A stretch of DNA of 64,000 nt, from contig NZ_AP025732.1 in assembly GCF_023734775.1 (NCBI RefSeq), positions 5,268,501-5,332,500 of the forward strand, given 5' to 3'. The notes beneath the pieces were generated by a model, which did no database searches, was not told the DNA's origin, and saw only the letters and a list, made by a program, of their open reading frames with translations. Origin of the DNA: Nostoc cf. commune SO-36 (GTDB taxonomy: Bacteria; Cyanobacteriota; Cyanobacteriia; Cyanobacteriales; Nostocaceae). Shown piece after piece: positions 34,028 through 42,014 of this stretch. The number at the start of each line of letters is the position of its first letter. Within the stretch, counting starts at the first letter, position 1. The translations under genes were made by a program, and so were the position numbers.

Positions 34028-34047
34028 ATGCTCATTAGATGCTCAAA
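34028..34047. promoter_or_regulatory. ATGCTCA direct-repeat site 1
   Basis: ATGCTCA-TTAG-ATGCTCAAA: two half sites with an 11-bp period, one helix turn. The same arrangement occurs at 34105 and 37010. It is likely a protein-binding site of the integrase module. Confidence 0.55.
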
Positions 34048-34104
34048 CAAGCTAGCTTAAGTGAATTGTCAGCCATTTTTAGCATTATTCTATACACAAT
34101 AGTT

Positions 34105-34124
34105 ATGCTCAGTGAATGCTCAAA
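34105..34124. promoter_or_regulatory. ATGCTCA direct-repeat site 2
   Basis: ATGCTCA-GTGA-ATGCTCAAA, identical half sites and spacing to sites 1 and 3; only the four-base spacer differs. Confidence 0.55.
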
Positions 34125-34160
34125 TTTTCATCATCACACTTCACCCTTTACCTATAATCT

Positions 34161-34198
34161 CAGTTATTAAACAAGTTATTAAACAAGTTTTTAAACAA
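34161..34198. repeat. Three tandem AGTTATTAAACA-like units
   Basis: CAGTTATTAAACA and two further 13-bp variants follow site 2. A reverse-oriented set (TTGTTTAATA twice and TTTTTAAACAA) is at ~35453-35488, and a single CAGTTATTAAA at 37040 follows site 3. Confidence 0.6.
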
Positions 34199-34222
34199 CT
34201 CAAAGCACTAGCTAAGGATAGG

Positions 34223-34267
34223 CATAATTTTGCCTACAACCCTTATTTGGTCGTAGGCAAAATTATG
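34223..34267. terminator. 15-bp perfect hairpin after the SAP-like gene
   Basis: CATAATTTTGCCTAC (34223-34237) pairs exactly with 34253-34267 around a 15-base loop, 15 bp after the SAP-like stop. No long T run follows, so the terminator role is tentative. Confidence 0.5.
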
Positions 34268-34282
34268 TCTAATCTCTAATGT

Positions 34283-34660
34283 CTATTCGCCCAACAGTTC
34301 TATTACTTCTTCCAACTTCAGTTTTGCCTTATATAGGTTAAGTAGCTTCTCTTGCTCCCATCGCTTAGGAGCTTCATACCGTTTACCTTCTAGCGTTAGC
34401 TTAATGAGTGCTGCTTGCTCATCAGTAGGTGAGTTGAGTTGATCGAGCGCAGATGCAATGTTCTGGTATGCCTCAAAGGATAATCGCTTTAGTCCTTTGC
34501 CTTCTTCCATTTGAGAAAGCGCAAGAGCAGGAAAAGCCATAAGTGATGTAATCCAGCTTGCCTTATATCCAGCGTTGCCTGTTGGCTTGATGCCGTAACG
34601 CCTACATAAGTCTCTTAGCTGAGTAATGCTTTTGATTTCAAGTTCACTTCGTGTAAACAT
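34283..34660 (-). CDS. SAP-like DNA-binding domain protein
   Basis: The 125-residue product opens with LEIKSITQLRDLCRRYGIKPTGNAGYKASWITSL (~8-41; key elements are two short helices around a GI-x-PTGN loop), which fits a SAP helix-loop-helix domain that binds AT-rich DNA. The rest is helical and charged and ends KAKLKLEEVIELLGE. No enzyme motif is visible. It lies in the integrase module with the RHH-like gene and the tyrosine recombinase, so it may be an accessory DNA-binding factor or a directionality helper. Neighbours on both sides are inferred to be host genes. Confidence 0.55.
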   Translation of the reverse strand: MFTRSELEIKSITQLRDLCRRYGIKPTGNAGYKASWITSLMAFPALALSQMEEGKGLKRLSFEAYQNIASALDQLNSPTDEQAALIKLTLEGKRYEAPKRWEQEKLLNLYKAKLKLEEVIELLGE

Positions 34661-34783
34661 ATAGTAACCATTCCTTAAAAGTGGTATCAGTGGTGAACTG
34701 TTTGTAAGACGTGCGTCACCACTGATTTAAAACTCTAATTACCTGTATACAGACAATTCAAGTTATTTTTATCTTTCTTAACA

Positions 34784-34978
34784 ATGCCTAACCCGAAGGG
34801 TAGCCCAGAAAATTTAGAGCCAATACAACCCAAAAATGAACAACCGATGACGGCTAGCATTAGCTTTCGATGCACCGAGGAAATGAAGGAAGAGGTTAAA
34901 GCCAAGGAAGACCCGCCAGAATTTTGTAGACGCGCTATCCAGAAGGCACTGGATGAAGAGAAAGGAAAGCAACAATAA
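34784..34978 (+). CDS. Small ribbon-helix-helix-like protein
   Basis: The 64-residue protein has a disordered, proline-rich N-terminus (1-22) and then a strand TASISFRCT (~22-30) followed by two helices (EEMKEEVKAKED, PPEFCRRAIQKALDEEKGK). This matches the ribbon-helix-helix shape of small repressors. Such proteins often control integrase or excisionase genes. It is divergent from the SAP-like gene with ~120 bp between starts, an arrangement typical of a control region. I cannot say whether it binds the ATGCTCA sites. A strong hairpin lies 65 bp after its stop. Confidence 0.5.
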   Translation: MPNPKGSPENLEPIQPKNEQPMTASISFRCTEEMKEEVKAKEDPPEFCRRAIQKALDEEKGKQQ

Positions 34979-35041
34979 TTGAAGCTTTATTTCTAATATT
35001 CTGTCTAAACTACAGATAGTTGAAAAGCAATATATATTAAC

Positions 35042-35085
35042 AAATTTAAGGCTAGAGTCAATTTTCAAACCCTAGCCTTAAATTT
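35042..35085 (+). terminator. Hairpin after the RHH-like gene
   Basis: AAATTTAAGGCTAG (35042-35055) pairs perfectly with 35072-35085 around a 16-base loop. Confidence 0.5.
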
Positions 35086-35520
35086 ATAGCTGTATCTCTG
35101 GCTGTGTGAGAACCTTAGCGCGTCCGTGCCGATTGATTTTCATTACCATCGCATCATCTACGTTACTTTGGAAAATGGGATAATAGTTAAAGCTGAAGAG
35201 AAATATGTAAGAAAATAATTTTTTTATAATAAACTTAGCGCACCCTGCAACCCTGTAAATCTGATTATACGGTTTGAGGAGTTAATAAAAGCAATAAAGT
35301 TGTTTTTTAATAACTTATGAATGCAGCAGTAGTAATACTTTGAAGTCTTTGAAAACAGATGCCTTAAAAAATAAGGCACTGTTATTTTAATTTAGTGGAA
35401 TAGGGTACTCAAAATAAAAGGTTAAAATATTTTTTTACTAACCTTTTATTGTTTGTTTAATATTTTGTTTAATAAATTTTTAAACAATTAGCAACATAGG
35501 ATAGGTGAAGGTAAACATAA
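35086..35520. other. AT-rich non-coding stretch inside the integrase module
   Basis: No credible gene. A small hairpin TGCCTTA/TAAGGCA is at ~35361-35379, and the inverted TTGTTTAATA repeats are at ~35453-35488. Confidence 0.5.
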
Positions 35521-35548
35521 AAATACCTGGGAATTACCCCAGGTATTT
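35521..35548 (-). terminator. Rho-independent terminator of the integrase gene
   Basis: AAATACCTGGG pairs exactly with CCCAGGTATTT; on the minus strand the stem is followed by TTTTT. It lies 24 bp after the integrase stop. Confidence 0.75.
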
Positions 35549-35572
35549 CATATCGTACTCAATTAGACAACT

Positions 35573-37006
35573 TTATTCTTTTTTGCTCTTGAGTAGCTTA
35601 TCAATTAGTTCTTGCTGCTGTCTTAATTGGTCTTCTAACTGTTCCATCCTGGCTTGGTACTGTACCTGCTTATTCATTGGTACTTCTGGATTTGTCTTAT
35701 CTGCAAATATCGCTATATCCTGGTAATGTTTGTTTGAAGTTTCTATTTTGTGACCACACCACTTGCTGACTACTTTTTCGTCAATGTCTAGATCGAATAC
35801 AGCATGAGTGATAAAGGTATGACGCGTGTTGTATGGCGGTAAGTACTTTGTAATGTCACCTTGTTTTATCAGTGTTGGTATTATTCCCTTAGCTTGTATT
35901 GACGGCGAGTTTTGTCCTCTCCAAGAATTACCAAAAGTTGTTGAGTTAATAACTCTTCCTATTTTGCTTTTAAAAACAACTTCACTTTGTTCACCTTGCG
36001 GCATCAATTTTAAAAAACTCCACAGTTCCCCATCTTTGGGCATCGGAAAACGTCTAATTTCTTCGCCTTTGTAAGTTCTATTGTTCTTTAATGGATAAAA
36101 CTTTTTAGTTATTCTGTCATAAGTTCTTCGTATTAGAATACGCTCTTTATCCCATTCGACATCACACCACATAAATCCTATTGCTTCACCCGTTCGGCAT
36201 CCAGTAAAGAATTTAAACTTAGTGAAATTATACCAATGAGGTGAATTATTTTTGATGTAATTAAGTATTGCTTGTGCTTCATCCCATGTGTAAGCTTTTC
36301 CTCTATCAAGTACATCATTATCGTTTTCAGTCTCAACCTCATATTTGGTCTTTCCTTGCGCTCCCTTGCTAGTTACTTCTTCTGCCATTCCTTCAAAAGG
36401 ATTATGAGTTAAAAGCTTATTTTTTATTCCCACTCGATAGGCTTTTGAAAGATTGGATAACAATTGTTTAACTGTTATTAAATTTCTATTTTCTATCAAC
36501 CAGTTTCTAATTTTTAAAGCATCCTCCGACTTCGTAGCTTCTATTGCTGATTTAATGTAATTATTAAACTGTTTTAAAAACATGTTCTTAAAGGTACTTT
36601 CTCTCAGTCCTTGTTTTCTGTAATCACAGTACATATCCCAAATTTCCATCAAGCTTAACTCTGGCTTAGGTGGTAACTGTCCATCGGAAGTTGCAACACT
36701 AACAATTTTCAAATTTGGACGCATACCGTACTCTTCCAATATTTCCCTATACCTTTCTCTGTTAAAGGTTCCACTTTGACCGCTTAACTTTCCATCCTCA
36801 AGTTCTATCTGTAGTCGCCTCTGAAGCTTGGATGCTTTATCCTCCCAACCATCAACCAGAGAGATGCCCGTGCCTATCTTTACCTGATTGGGTTCACCAG
36901 GAAAGTAAGGACGGGGAAAACAGGCTTTGATGCTCTCTGAATCTACCCTTACAGTTACCTGCCCTTTCTTAGCCTTACCAGTAGGTGTTTTGTTGCTGTT
37001 TACCAT
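35573..37006 (-). CDS. Tyrosine recombinase (site-specific integrase)
   Basis: The 477-residue protein has an N-terminal arm-type DNA-binding part (~15-100), a core-binding helical domain (~115-210) and a catalytic domain (~235-435). Catalytic residues visible are Arg271 (TGCRTGEAIGF), Arg395 in PYNTRHTF (Tyr392 at the usual His position), His419 in WCGHK and the nucleophile Tyr428 in HYQDI. The C-terminus (~440-477) is a coiled-coil. It should excise and integrate a mobile segment. Its start codon is two bases from ATGCTCA site 3, which suggests self-control. No conjugation or phage genes are nearby, so this is a minimal or eroded element. Confidence 0.9.
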   Translation of the reverse strand: MVNSNKTPTGKAKKGQVTVRVDSESIKACFPRPYFPGEPNQVKIGTGISLVDGWEDKASKLQRRLQIELEDGKLSGQSGTFNRERYREILEEYGMRPNLKIVSVATSDGQLPPKPELSLMEIWDMYCDYRKQGLRESTFKNMFLKQFNNYIKSAIEATKSEDALKIRNWLIENRNLITVKQLLSNLSKAYRVGIKNKLLTHNPFEGMAEEVTSKGAQGKTKYEVETENDNDVLDRGKAYTWDEAQAILNYIKNNSPHWYNFTKFKFFTGCRTGEAIGFMWCDVEWDKERILIRRTYDRITKKFYPLKNNRTYKGEEIRRFPMPKDGELWSFLKLMPQGEQSEVVFKSKIGRVINSTTFGNSWRGQNSPSIQAKGIIPTLIKQGDITKYLPPYNTRHTFITHAVFDLDIDEKVVSKWCGHKIETSNKHYQDIAIFADKTNPEVPMNKQVQYQARMEQLEDQLRQQQELIDKLLKSKKE

Positions 37007-37009
37007 GAA

Positions 37010-37029
37010 ATGCTCATTCCATGCTCAAA
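37010..37029. promoter_or_regulatory. ATGCTCA direct-repeat site 3, at the integrase start
   Basis: ATGCTCA-TTCC-ATGCTCAAA lies three bases upstream of the integrase ATG, over its ribosome-binding region. With the flanking AAs it agrees with site 1 at 20 of 22 positions. Confidence 0.6.
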
Positions 37030-37075
37030 TTATGAAAATCAGTTATTAAATAACTGACTTGTAAGCATTATAATA

Positions 37076-37091
37076 ATTTAGATGTATTTTT
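37076..37091. repeat. Candidate right attachment repeat
   Basis: ATTTAGATGTATTTTT differs from 33956-33971 at one base. Together they would define a module of ~3.1 kb. Confidence 0.35.
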
Positions 37092-37289
37092 TAAATTATG
37101 ACTTTTTATTATTCATTAGGAGTTGGGCATGGTGAAGAGGACTTGGGGACAAGGGGAAAGACTTGTTGCAAGTCACCTCTCGTCACCTTGTCTACTTTGT
37201 CTGGCTTATCTGCCCAAACCGCTCCTAAAAATAACTAGGATAGTAAAGGGGGTGTATCTAAAATTTAAAATCTAAAATCTAAAATTAAT

Positions 37290-38771
37290 ATGACTTCGAC
37301 ATTACCCGTGCCTGAACCTCATCAAAGCGATTCTGCTAACACTGACGCAAATTCTCTCAGTTGGGAGGAAGAACTGGATAGTGCCATTTTCAGTTTTGAA
37401 GATATTCAGACGGAACTGAACTACAAACAAGCACAAACGGCGCTACGCAGCTTGGTAGCTAATCTCGACCTCACCCCCCAAGAAAAAACCGGGTTGGAGA
37501 TGGAAATTGCTGATTTGGAAACCATGCTGGGGAAGTTAGACCGCATGGTGATACAGATTGCGGCTTTTGGCATGGTGGGACGTGGGAAGTCTTCTCTACT
37601 CAATTCTTTGGTTGGGCAAACAGTATTTGAAACTGGGCCGCTACACGGTGTCACTCGTGCTGCACAAAGAGTTAATTGGAGTATTAGTGAGGAGGCGATT
37701 GGAGAAACTGAACGTGCTTTGCGAGTTACTCTCCCTGGTGTCGGTCAATCGCAGGTGGAATTAATTGACACTCCTGGGTTAGACGAAGTAGATGGTGCAA
37801 CCCGTGCCGCATTAGCCGAACAGATTGCCAAACAAGCAGATTTGATTCTGTTTGTGATATCTGGCGACATGACGAAGCTAGAATATATGGCCCTTTCTCA
37901 GTTGCGGGAAGCAGGTAAACCGATCATTCTGGTGTTTAACAAAGTAGACCAGTATCCAGAAGCAGACCGGATGGCAATTTACCATAAAATTCGGGATGAA
38001 AGGGTGCGGGAATTACTCACACCCCTAGAAATTGTCATGGCTGCGGCATCGCCATTGGTGAAGACGGCAATTCGTCGTCCTGATGGGACTAGGGGCATAC
38101 AGTTGCGTACAGGGAATGCCCAAGTTGAGGAACTGAAGCTGAAAATTTTGGAGATTTTACATCGTGAGGGCAAAGCTTTGGTTGCTCTCAATACTATGCT
38201 TTATGCCGATATCGTCAATGAGCAATTGGTTGAGCGAAAAGTGATGATTCGGGAAGAGAATGCCAATCAGTTGATTTGGAAGGCTGTAATGACTAAGGCA
38301 TTAGCGATCGCACTTAATCCCCTAACTGTGGTAGATATTCTGAGTAGTGTGGTAATTGATATTGCTCTGATTGTGGGTTTATCTAAGCTCTATGGCTTCT
38401 CCATGACCGAAGCTGGGGCTGTACAATTGCTACAAAAAATTGCCCTGAGTATGGGCGGCATCGGTGCTAGTGAATTGTTGGCAAATTTGGGCTTGAGTGG
38501 TTTAAAAACTTTACTTGGCATCTCTGCAACAGCTACAGCAGGCGCTACCTTTGGCCCTTATATATCGGTGGCAATTACCCAAGCAGGAGTAGCTGGTGTT
38601 TCTTCTTACGGTATTGGGCAAGTTACCAAAGTTTATTTAGCCAATGGCGCAACTTGGGGCCCTGATGGGCCGAAAGCAGTCATCAGCCGGATTTTGGCAA
38701 ACCTGGATGAAACATCAATTCTTAACCGTATTAAAGATGAGTTGCTTTACAAGGTAAAACTGAAAAAGTGA
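37290..38771 (+). CDS. GTPase with C-terminal membrane-associated domain (DUF697-type)
   Basis: The 493-residue protein has a helical N-terminus (~25-85), a Ras-like GTPase domain (~88-290) with G1 GMVGRGKSSLLNSLVG, G3 DTPGLDEVDG and G4 NKVDQY, and a C-terminal region (~335-455) of glycine/alanine-rich hydrophobic helices that should touch the membrane, as in DUF697 proteins. Such GTPases are frequent in cyanobacteria; the precise role is unknown. The G1 motif has GRGKSS, complete for nucleotide binding. It stands alone and is convergent with the transporter permease gene, nine bases apart. Confidence 0.8.
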   Translation: MTSTLPVPEPHQSDSANTDANSLSWEEELDSAIFSFEDIQTELNYKQAQTALRSLVANLDLTPQEKTGLEMEIADLETMLGKLDRMVIQIAAFGMVGRGKSSLLNSLVGQTVFETGPLHGVTRAAQRVNWSISEEAIGETERALRVTLPGVGQSQVELIDTPGLDEVDGATRAALAEQIAKQADLILFVISGDMTKLEYMALSQLREAGKPIILVFNKVDQYPEADRMAIYHKIRDERVRELLTPLEIVMAAASPLVKTAIRRPDGTRGIQLRTGNAQVEELKLKILEILHREGKALVALNTMLYADIVNEQLVERKVMIREENANQLIWKAVMTKALAIALNPLTVVDILSSVVIDIALIVGLSKLYGFSMTEAGAVQLLQKIALSMGGIGASELLANLGLSGLKTLLGISATATAGATFGPYISVAITQAGVAGVSSYGIGQVTKVYLANGATWGPDGPKAVISRILANLDETSILNRIKDELLYKVKLKK

Positions 38772-38779
38772 CGAAAAGT

Positions 38780-39676
38780 TTAGCGTTTGGGTGTTCCTTC
38801 ACCAAACTTGATTAAAATTGCGATCGCTACACTAACAAGCAAAATTAACGTCATACTCAAAGCTGAACCAAATCCCCAATTTTGTGTTGCTCCCAGAAAC
38901 TGGTTATAAACTAACCGCGCCGCCGTCATACTAGAAGCACCGCCGAGTAATTCTGGATCGACAAAATCCCCCAAGCCGGTGATGAATACAAGCATGGAAG
39001 CTGCCGCAATTCCCGGAAAAATTTGCGGTACAGTTACTTGGAAAAAAGTTTCTACCGGATTTGCACCTAAATCGGCTGCTGCTTCTAGCAACCGCTTGTC
39101 TAGTTTTTCGAGAGAAGCATATAAAATCAAAACCATATAGGGTAATAAGCTGTAACTCATGCCAATTAATACAGCTTGACTATTGTTAAGTAATTCCCAA
39201 GTAGGTAAGCCGAAAGTGCTGAGTAAACTATTCAATAAACCAGTAGGACGAAGAATTGTAATCCAAGCATAAGAACGAAGTAATGAGGAAGTCCACAAAG
39301 GTAAGACAAAGCCTAGTATCAGCAAATTTCGCCAACGCTGCGGTGCTATCTGAGCAATCCAATAGGCCACAGGGAAGCCTAAAATTAAACAAATTATTGT
39401 CGTACCAAACGCAAAAAATAGCGATCGCACGATTACTTGTATGTAAAGAGAGTCAAATATTCGAATGTAGTTTTTGAATCCATTGGGATTAACTATATCT
39501 CCTGGACGGATGTCTGCAACTAAACTTAACTGAAAAATTATCAAAGTTGGCAGCACCAACAAAAGTAATAACCAAATCGCAGATGGTGCAAGCAACACCA
39601 ATGGTTGAAGCCAATTTACCCGTTGGCGATGCAATTCTTCTGTTTTAGAAATATCATTTTTGGGAAAATTTATCAC
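38780..39676 (-). CDS. potB: ABC transporter permease, spermidine/putrescine type
   Basis: The 298-residue membrane protein has six hydrophobic segments and the EAA loop motif LEAAADLGANPVETFFQVTVPQIFPGI (~195-221; key residues E-A-A...G...P), which docks the ATPase. The overall pattern, with a large first periplasmic loop (VADIRPGDIVNPNGFKNYIRIF), fits PotB. It lies 141 bp downstream of the substrate-binding protein gene. The partner permease (PotC) and ATPase (PotA) are not in this window, so this cluster is incomplete or the parts are encoded elsewhere. Confidence 0.85.
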   Translation of the reverse strand: MINFPKNDISKTEELHRQRVNWLQPLVLLAPSAIWLLLLLVLPTLIIFQLSLVADIRPGDIVNPNGFKNYIRIFDSLYIQVIVRSLFFAFGTTIICLILGFPVAYWIAQIAPQRWRNLLILGFVLPLWTSSLLRSYAWITILRPTGLLNSLLSTFGLPTWELLNNSQAVLIGMSYSLLPYMVLILYASLEKLDKRLLEAAADLGANPVETFFQVTVPQIFPGIAAASMLVFITGLGDFVDPELLGGASSMTAARLVYNQFLGATQNWGFGSALSMTLILLVSVAIAILIKFGEGTPKR

Positions 39677-39817
39677 TCCTAACTCCTAACTTTAACTAAG
39701 TAAGTCGGCATAATAAAACCAAACTGTGTGAAGAAAAGTAAACAAAGTTCAAACCCCTTTTCTCTACTCCCTGCTTTATCCCAACAATAATTATTTACAC
39801 CGACCTATTTATTTTAT

Positions 39818-40918
39818 TTAACTACTAGTTAATTGAGTCCAATAACGCTCGTAAACCTCTTCAAATTCTCCTACAGGAGAAACACGTTCACAATTTCTCA
39901 AAAGTGATTCTGGGGGAAACAAATTAAGGTTATTTTGTACAGGTTTTGGCAATAGATCAAATCCGACGCTATTTGGTGTGGAAATATTCAAGCGTTGAGT
40001 GATTTGGGCTGCTATTTCTGGTTGCAAAATCATGTTAATCCAAGCATAAGCTCCAGCCTGATTCGGGGCTGTTTTGGGAATTACAATCGTATCTGTCCAT
40101 AACGAAGAACCACTGCGAGGAATCACATATTTGAGCTTAGGGTTTTCTTGAGATATTTTCACTGCATCTGCTGAATAACACATTGCCACTAATAAATCTC
40201 CTGCGAGAATTTGATTTTGCCAAGCATCAGTGTCAAAACGTGCGATCGCAGGTTTTAAAGCCTTCAATTTTTCATAAGCTTGTTTGATTTCTTGTTCATT
40301 TTTTGAGTTGTAAGAATAACCTAGCATTCGTAAGGTTGCACCCATAACTTCTCGAACATCATTAAGCAAGGTCATTCGCTGATTGAGTTGCTCTTGATTT
40401 TGCCATAGATAATCCCAGTCTTGTGGTGCATCTTTGATTTTTTCAGAATTGTAAAGTAAACCTGTTGTTCCCCAGTTAAAAGGGATACTGTAACGGTTAT
40501 TAGGGTCATAGCTAGGATTTTGAAATCGGGGAAATAAATTATCTAACCCGATTAAGCGATCGCGATTTATTTCTGTTAGCAAACCTTTGTCTACCATCTT
40601 CTGCACCATGTAATCAGATGGGTTAATGATGCTATAAGTGCCACCGCCTCCAGCTTGCAATTTAGCTAGCATGACATCATTAGAATCATACACATCTGCC
40701 AGCACTTTCATGCCAGTTTGGGTGCTAAAAGTTTTTAGTAATTGGTTGTCAGTATATTGCGTCCAAGTAAAAATATAAAGTTGGTCACGTTGCTCATTCG
40801 TATTAGAATTAGCACGTACTTCAGCCAGCTTCCAGCCACAACCAGCTAAAGATAAGCTAGAAAGTGCTGCCACCCCTTTTAAAAATTGGCGTCTGTTAGT
40901 CATTAAGTTAATAGTCAA
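39818..40918 (-). CDS. potD: Polyamine-type ABC transporter substrate-binding lipoprotein
   Basis: The 366-residue protein begins with a twin-arginine signal (NRRQFLKG, ~8-15) followed by a hydrophobic core and a lipobox LAGC with Cys27, so it should be exported by Tat and lipid-anchored; an inner ATG at 40903 (MTNRRQFLKG) is an equally good start. The mature part is a PotD/PotF-like two-lobed binding protein: LYIFTWTQYTDNQLLKTF, VLADVYDSNDVMLAKLQAGG, SDYMVQKMVDKGLLTEI and IPFNWGTTGLLYNSEKI. The ligand is probably spermidine or putrescine; the exact one is inferred. The permease follows downstream. Confidence 0.87.
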   Translation of the reverse strand: MTINLMTNRRQFLKGVAALSSLSLAGCGWKLAEVRANSNTNEQRDQLYIFTWTQYTDNQLLKTFSTQTGMKVLADVYDSNDVMLAKLQAGGGGTYSIINPSDYMVQKMVDKGLLTEINRDRLIGLDNLFPRFQNPSYDPNNRYSIPFNWGTTGLLYNSEKIKDAPQDWDYLWQNQEQLNQRMTLLNDVREVMGATLRMLGYSYNSKNEQEIKQAYEKLKALKPAIARFDTDAWQNQILAGDLLVAMCYSADAVKISQENPKLKYVIPRSGSSLWTDTIVIPKTAPNQAGAYAWINMILQPEIAAQITQRLNISTPNSVGFDLLPKPVQNNLNLFPPESLLRNCERVSPVGEFEEVYERYWTQLTSS

Positions 40919-41193
40919 TCATCATTCTGTGTTGTTGCCAATTGCTTTTAGATATGCCTTTAATTGGAGTGCCCATAGCTAGTTTAAACATCCTGCCCTA
41001 AAAGCGCACCCCTTTGGGGAAGCAAGCTACCCATAGCGTCCCGCAGGGATGGGATATTTTTTTATTTGGAAGTCTCTAATCGTCTTGCACAGTCTGCTTT
41101 TTATCATAACTATTACGTAACCATCCATTGCTTATTGACCAAACCCGATTAAAATAAATACGCAACTTGGGCTTCCATAGGAGTTATCCAGCC

Positions 41194-41856
41194 GTGCAGC
41201 CGGACTTAATAGGCTTGGAAATTAGTAAGGGGGAACTAAGACGTTTGACTGGGTTCGATCCAGAAGACGTTTTTCGTCCCTCGGTTTTGCGAGATAGCAA
41301 AAAGCGATTAGGGTTCTTTATCAATGAAATGCTGGTGACGCTGGCGCTAACGCCAATAATTGTTGGCTTTGTTTACGCATTTATTATTCTGCCAACAATT
41401 GGTTCTTCAATTCGACTAGGAATTCTTTTACTAATTTTAGTGCCAATGCCGATATTAGTAGGGCGATGGCTCTGGCGACAATTAACCTGTCCCGAAGGGC
41501 TGACAATACTTTTAGATGAAGTTGATAAATATCATGACCTAGTTGCTGCCATCGATATTAATGACCAATTGGCAGCGTCAGGAAACGTAGAAAGCAGTTT
41601 CCATGACCGAGATCAAGTAACCGCCGCCCTCCAACTAATTAGAGAAGATTTAGTCCGCGCTTTGAAAACGGAACGAATTTTGCGAGATAATAAAAAATTG
41701 CTTGCTAATAATCAAGAGTTATTTGTCAATAATTTAGCCAGTCTGCAAGCTTTACAAGTTAGTAGTCAAGCAAGCGAATATGCTCAACTGCTAAATCAAT
41801 CATTGCAAATTGCGATCGATGTGCAAGCAGAAATCAGAAAATTGCAGAAAGGCTAA
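41194..41856 (+). CDS. Conserved cyanobacterial membrane protein
   Basis: A GTG at 41194 is chosen because AGGAG lies ten bases upstream; a longer open frame begins with TTG at 41167. The ~220-residue product has a short N-terminus with KGELRRLTGFDPEDVFRPSVLR, two membrane segments (~49-70 and ~75-98) joined by a tight turn, and a cytoplasmic C-terminal region of helices (~105-220) with coiled-coil character (VEAS...LLANNQELFVNNLASLQAL). I do not recognise a function. It looks like a small hairpin-anchored scaffold. A GC-rich hairpin repeat lies after its stop. Confidence 0.6.
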   Translation: MQPDLIGLEISKGELRRLTGFDPEDVFRPSVLRDSKKRLGFFINEMLVTLALTPIIVGFVYAFIILPTIGSSIRLGILLLILVPMPILVGRWLWRQLTCPEGLTILLDEVDKYHDLVAAIDINDQLAASGNVESSFHDRDQVTAALQLIREDLVRALKTERILRDNKKLLANNQELFVNNLASLQALQVSSQASEYAQLLNQSLQIAIDVQAEIRKLQKG

Positions 41857-42014
41857 GTGAATGTTTGTAAAGGCTGCTACACGAGACTTTACCTGCCTCC
41901 GCAGGTTAGAAAACCTTTGATTTTAATTAGTCCACGAAGGTGGATTAAGCTTTGTGTAGTAGTGACTTCTAGTTCCCGCATACTTTCCCAGAAAACAATC
42001 GCCCCGTTGACTTA

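Noticed and set aside
35573..37006. Prophage around the integrase
   Set aside because: No capsid, tail, terminase or lysis gene lies nearby; both sides return to ordinary chromosomal genes within ~2 kb.
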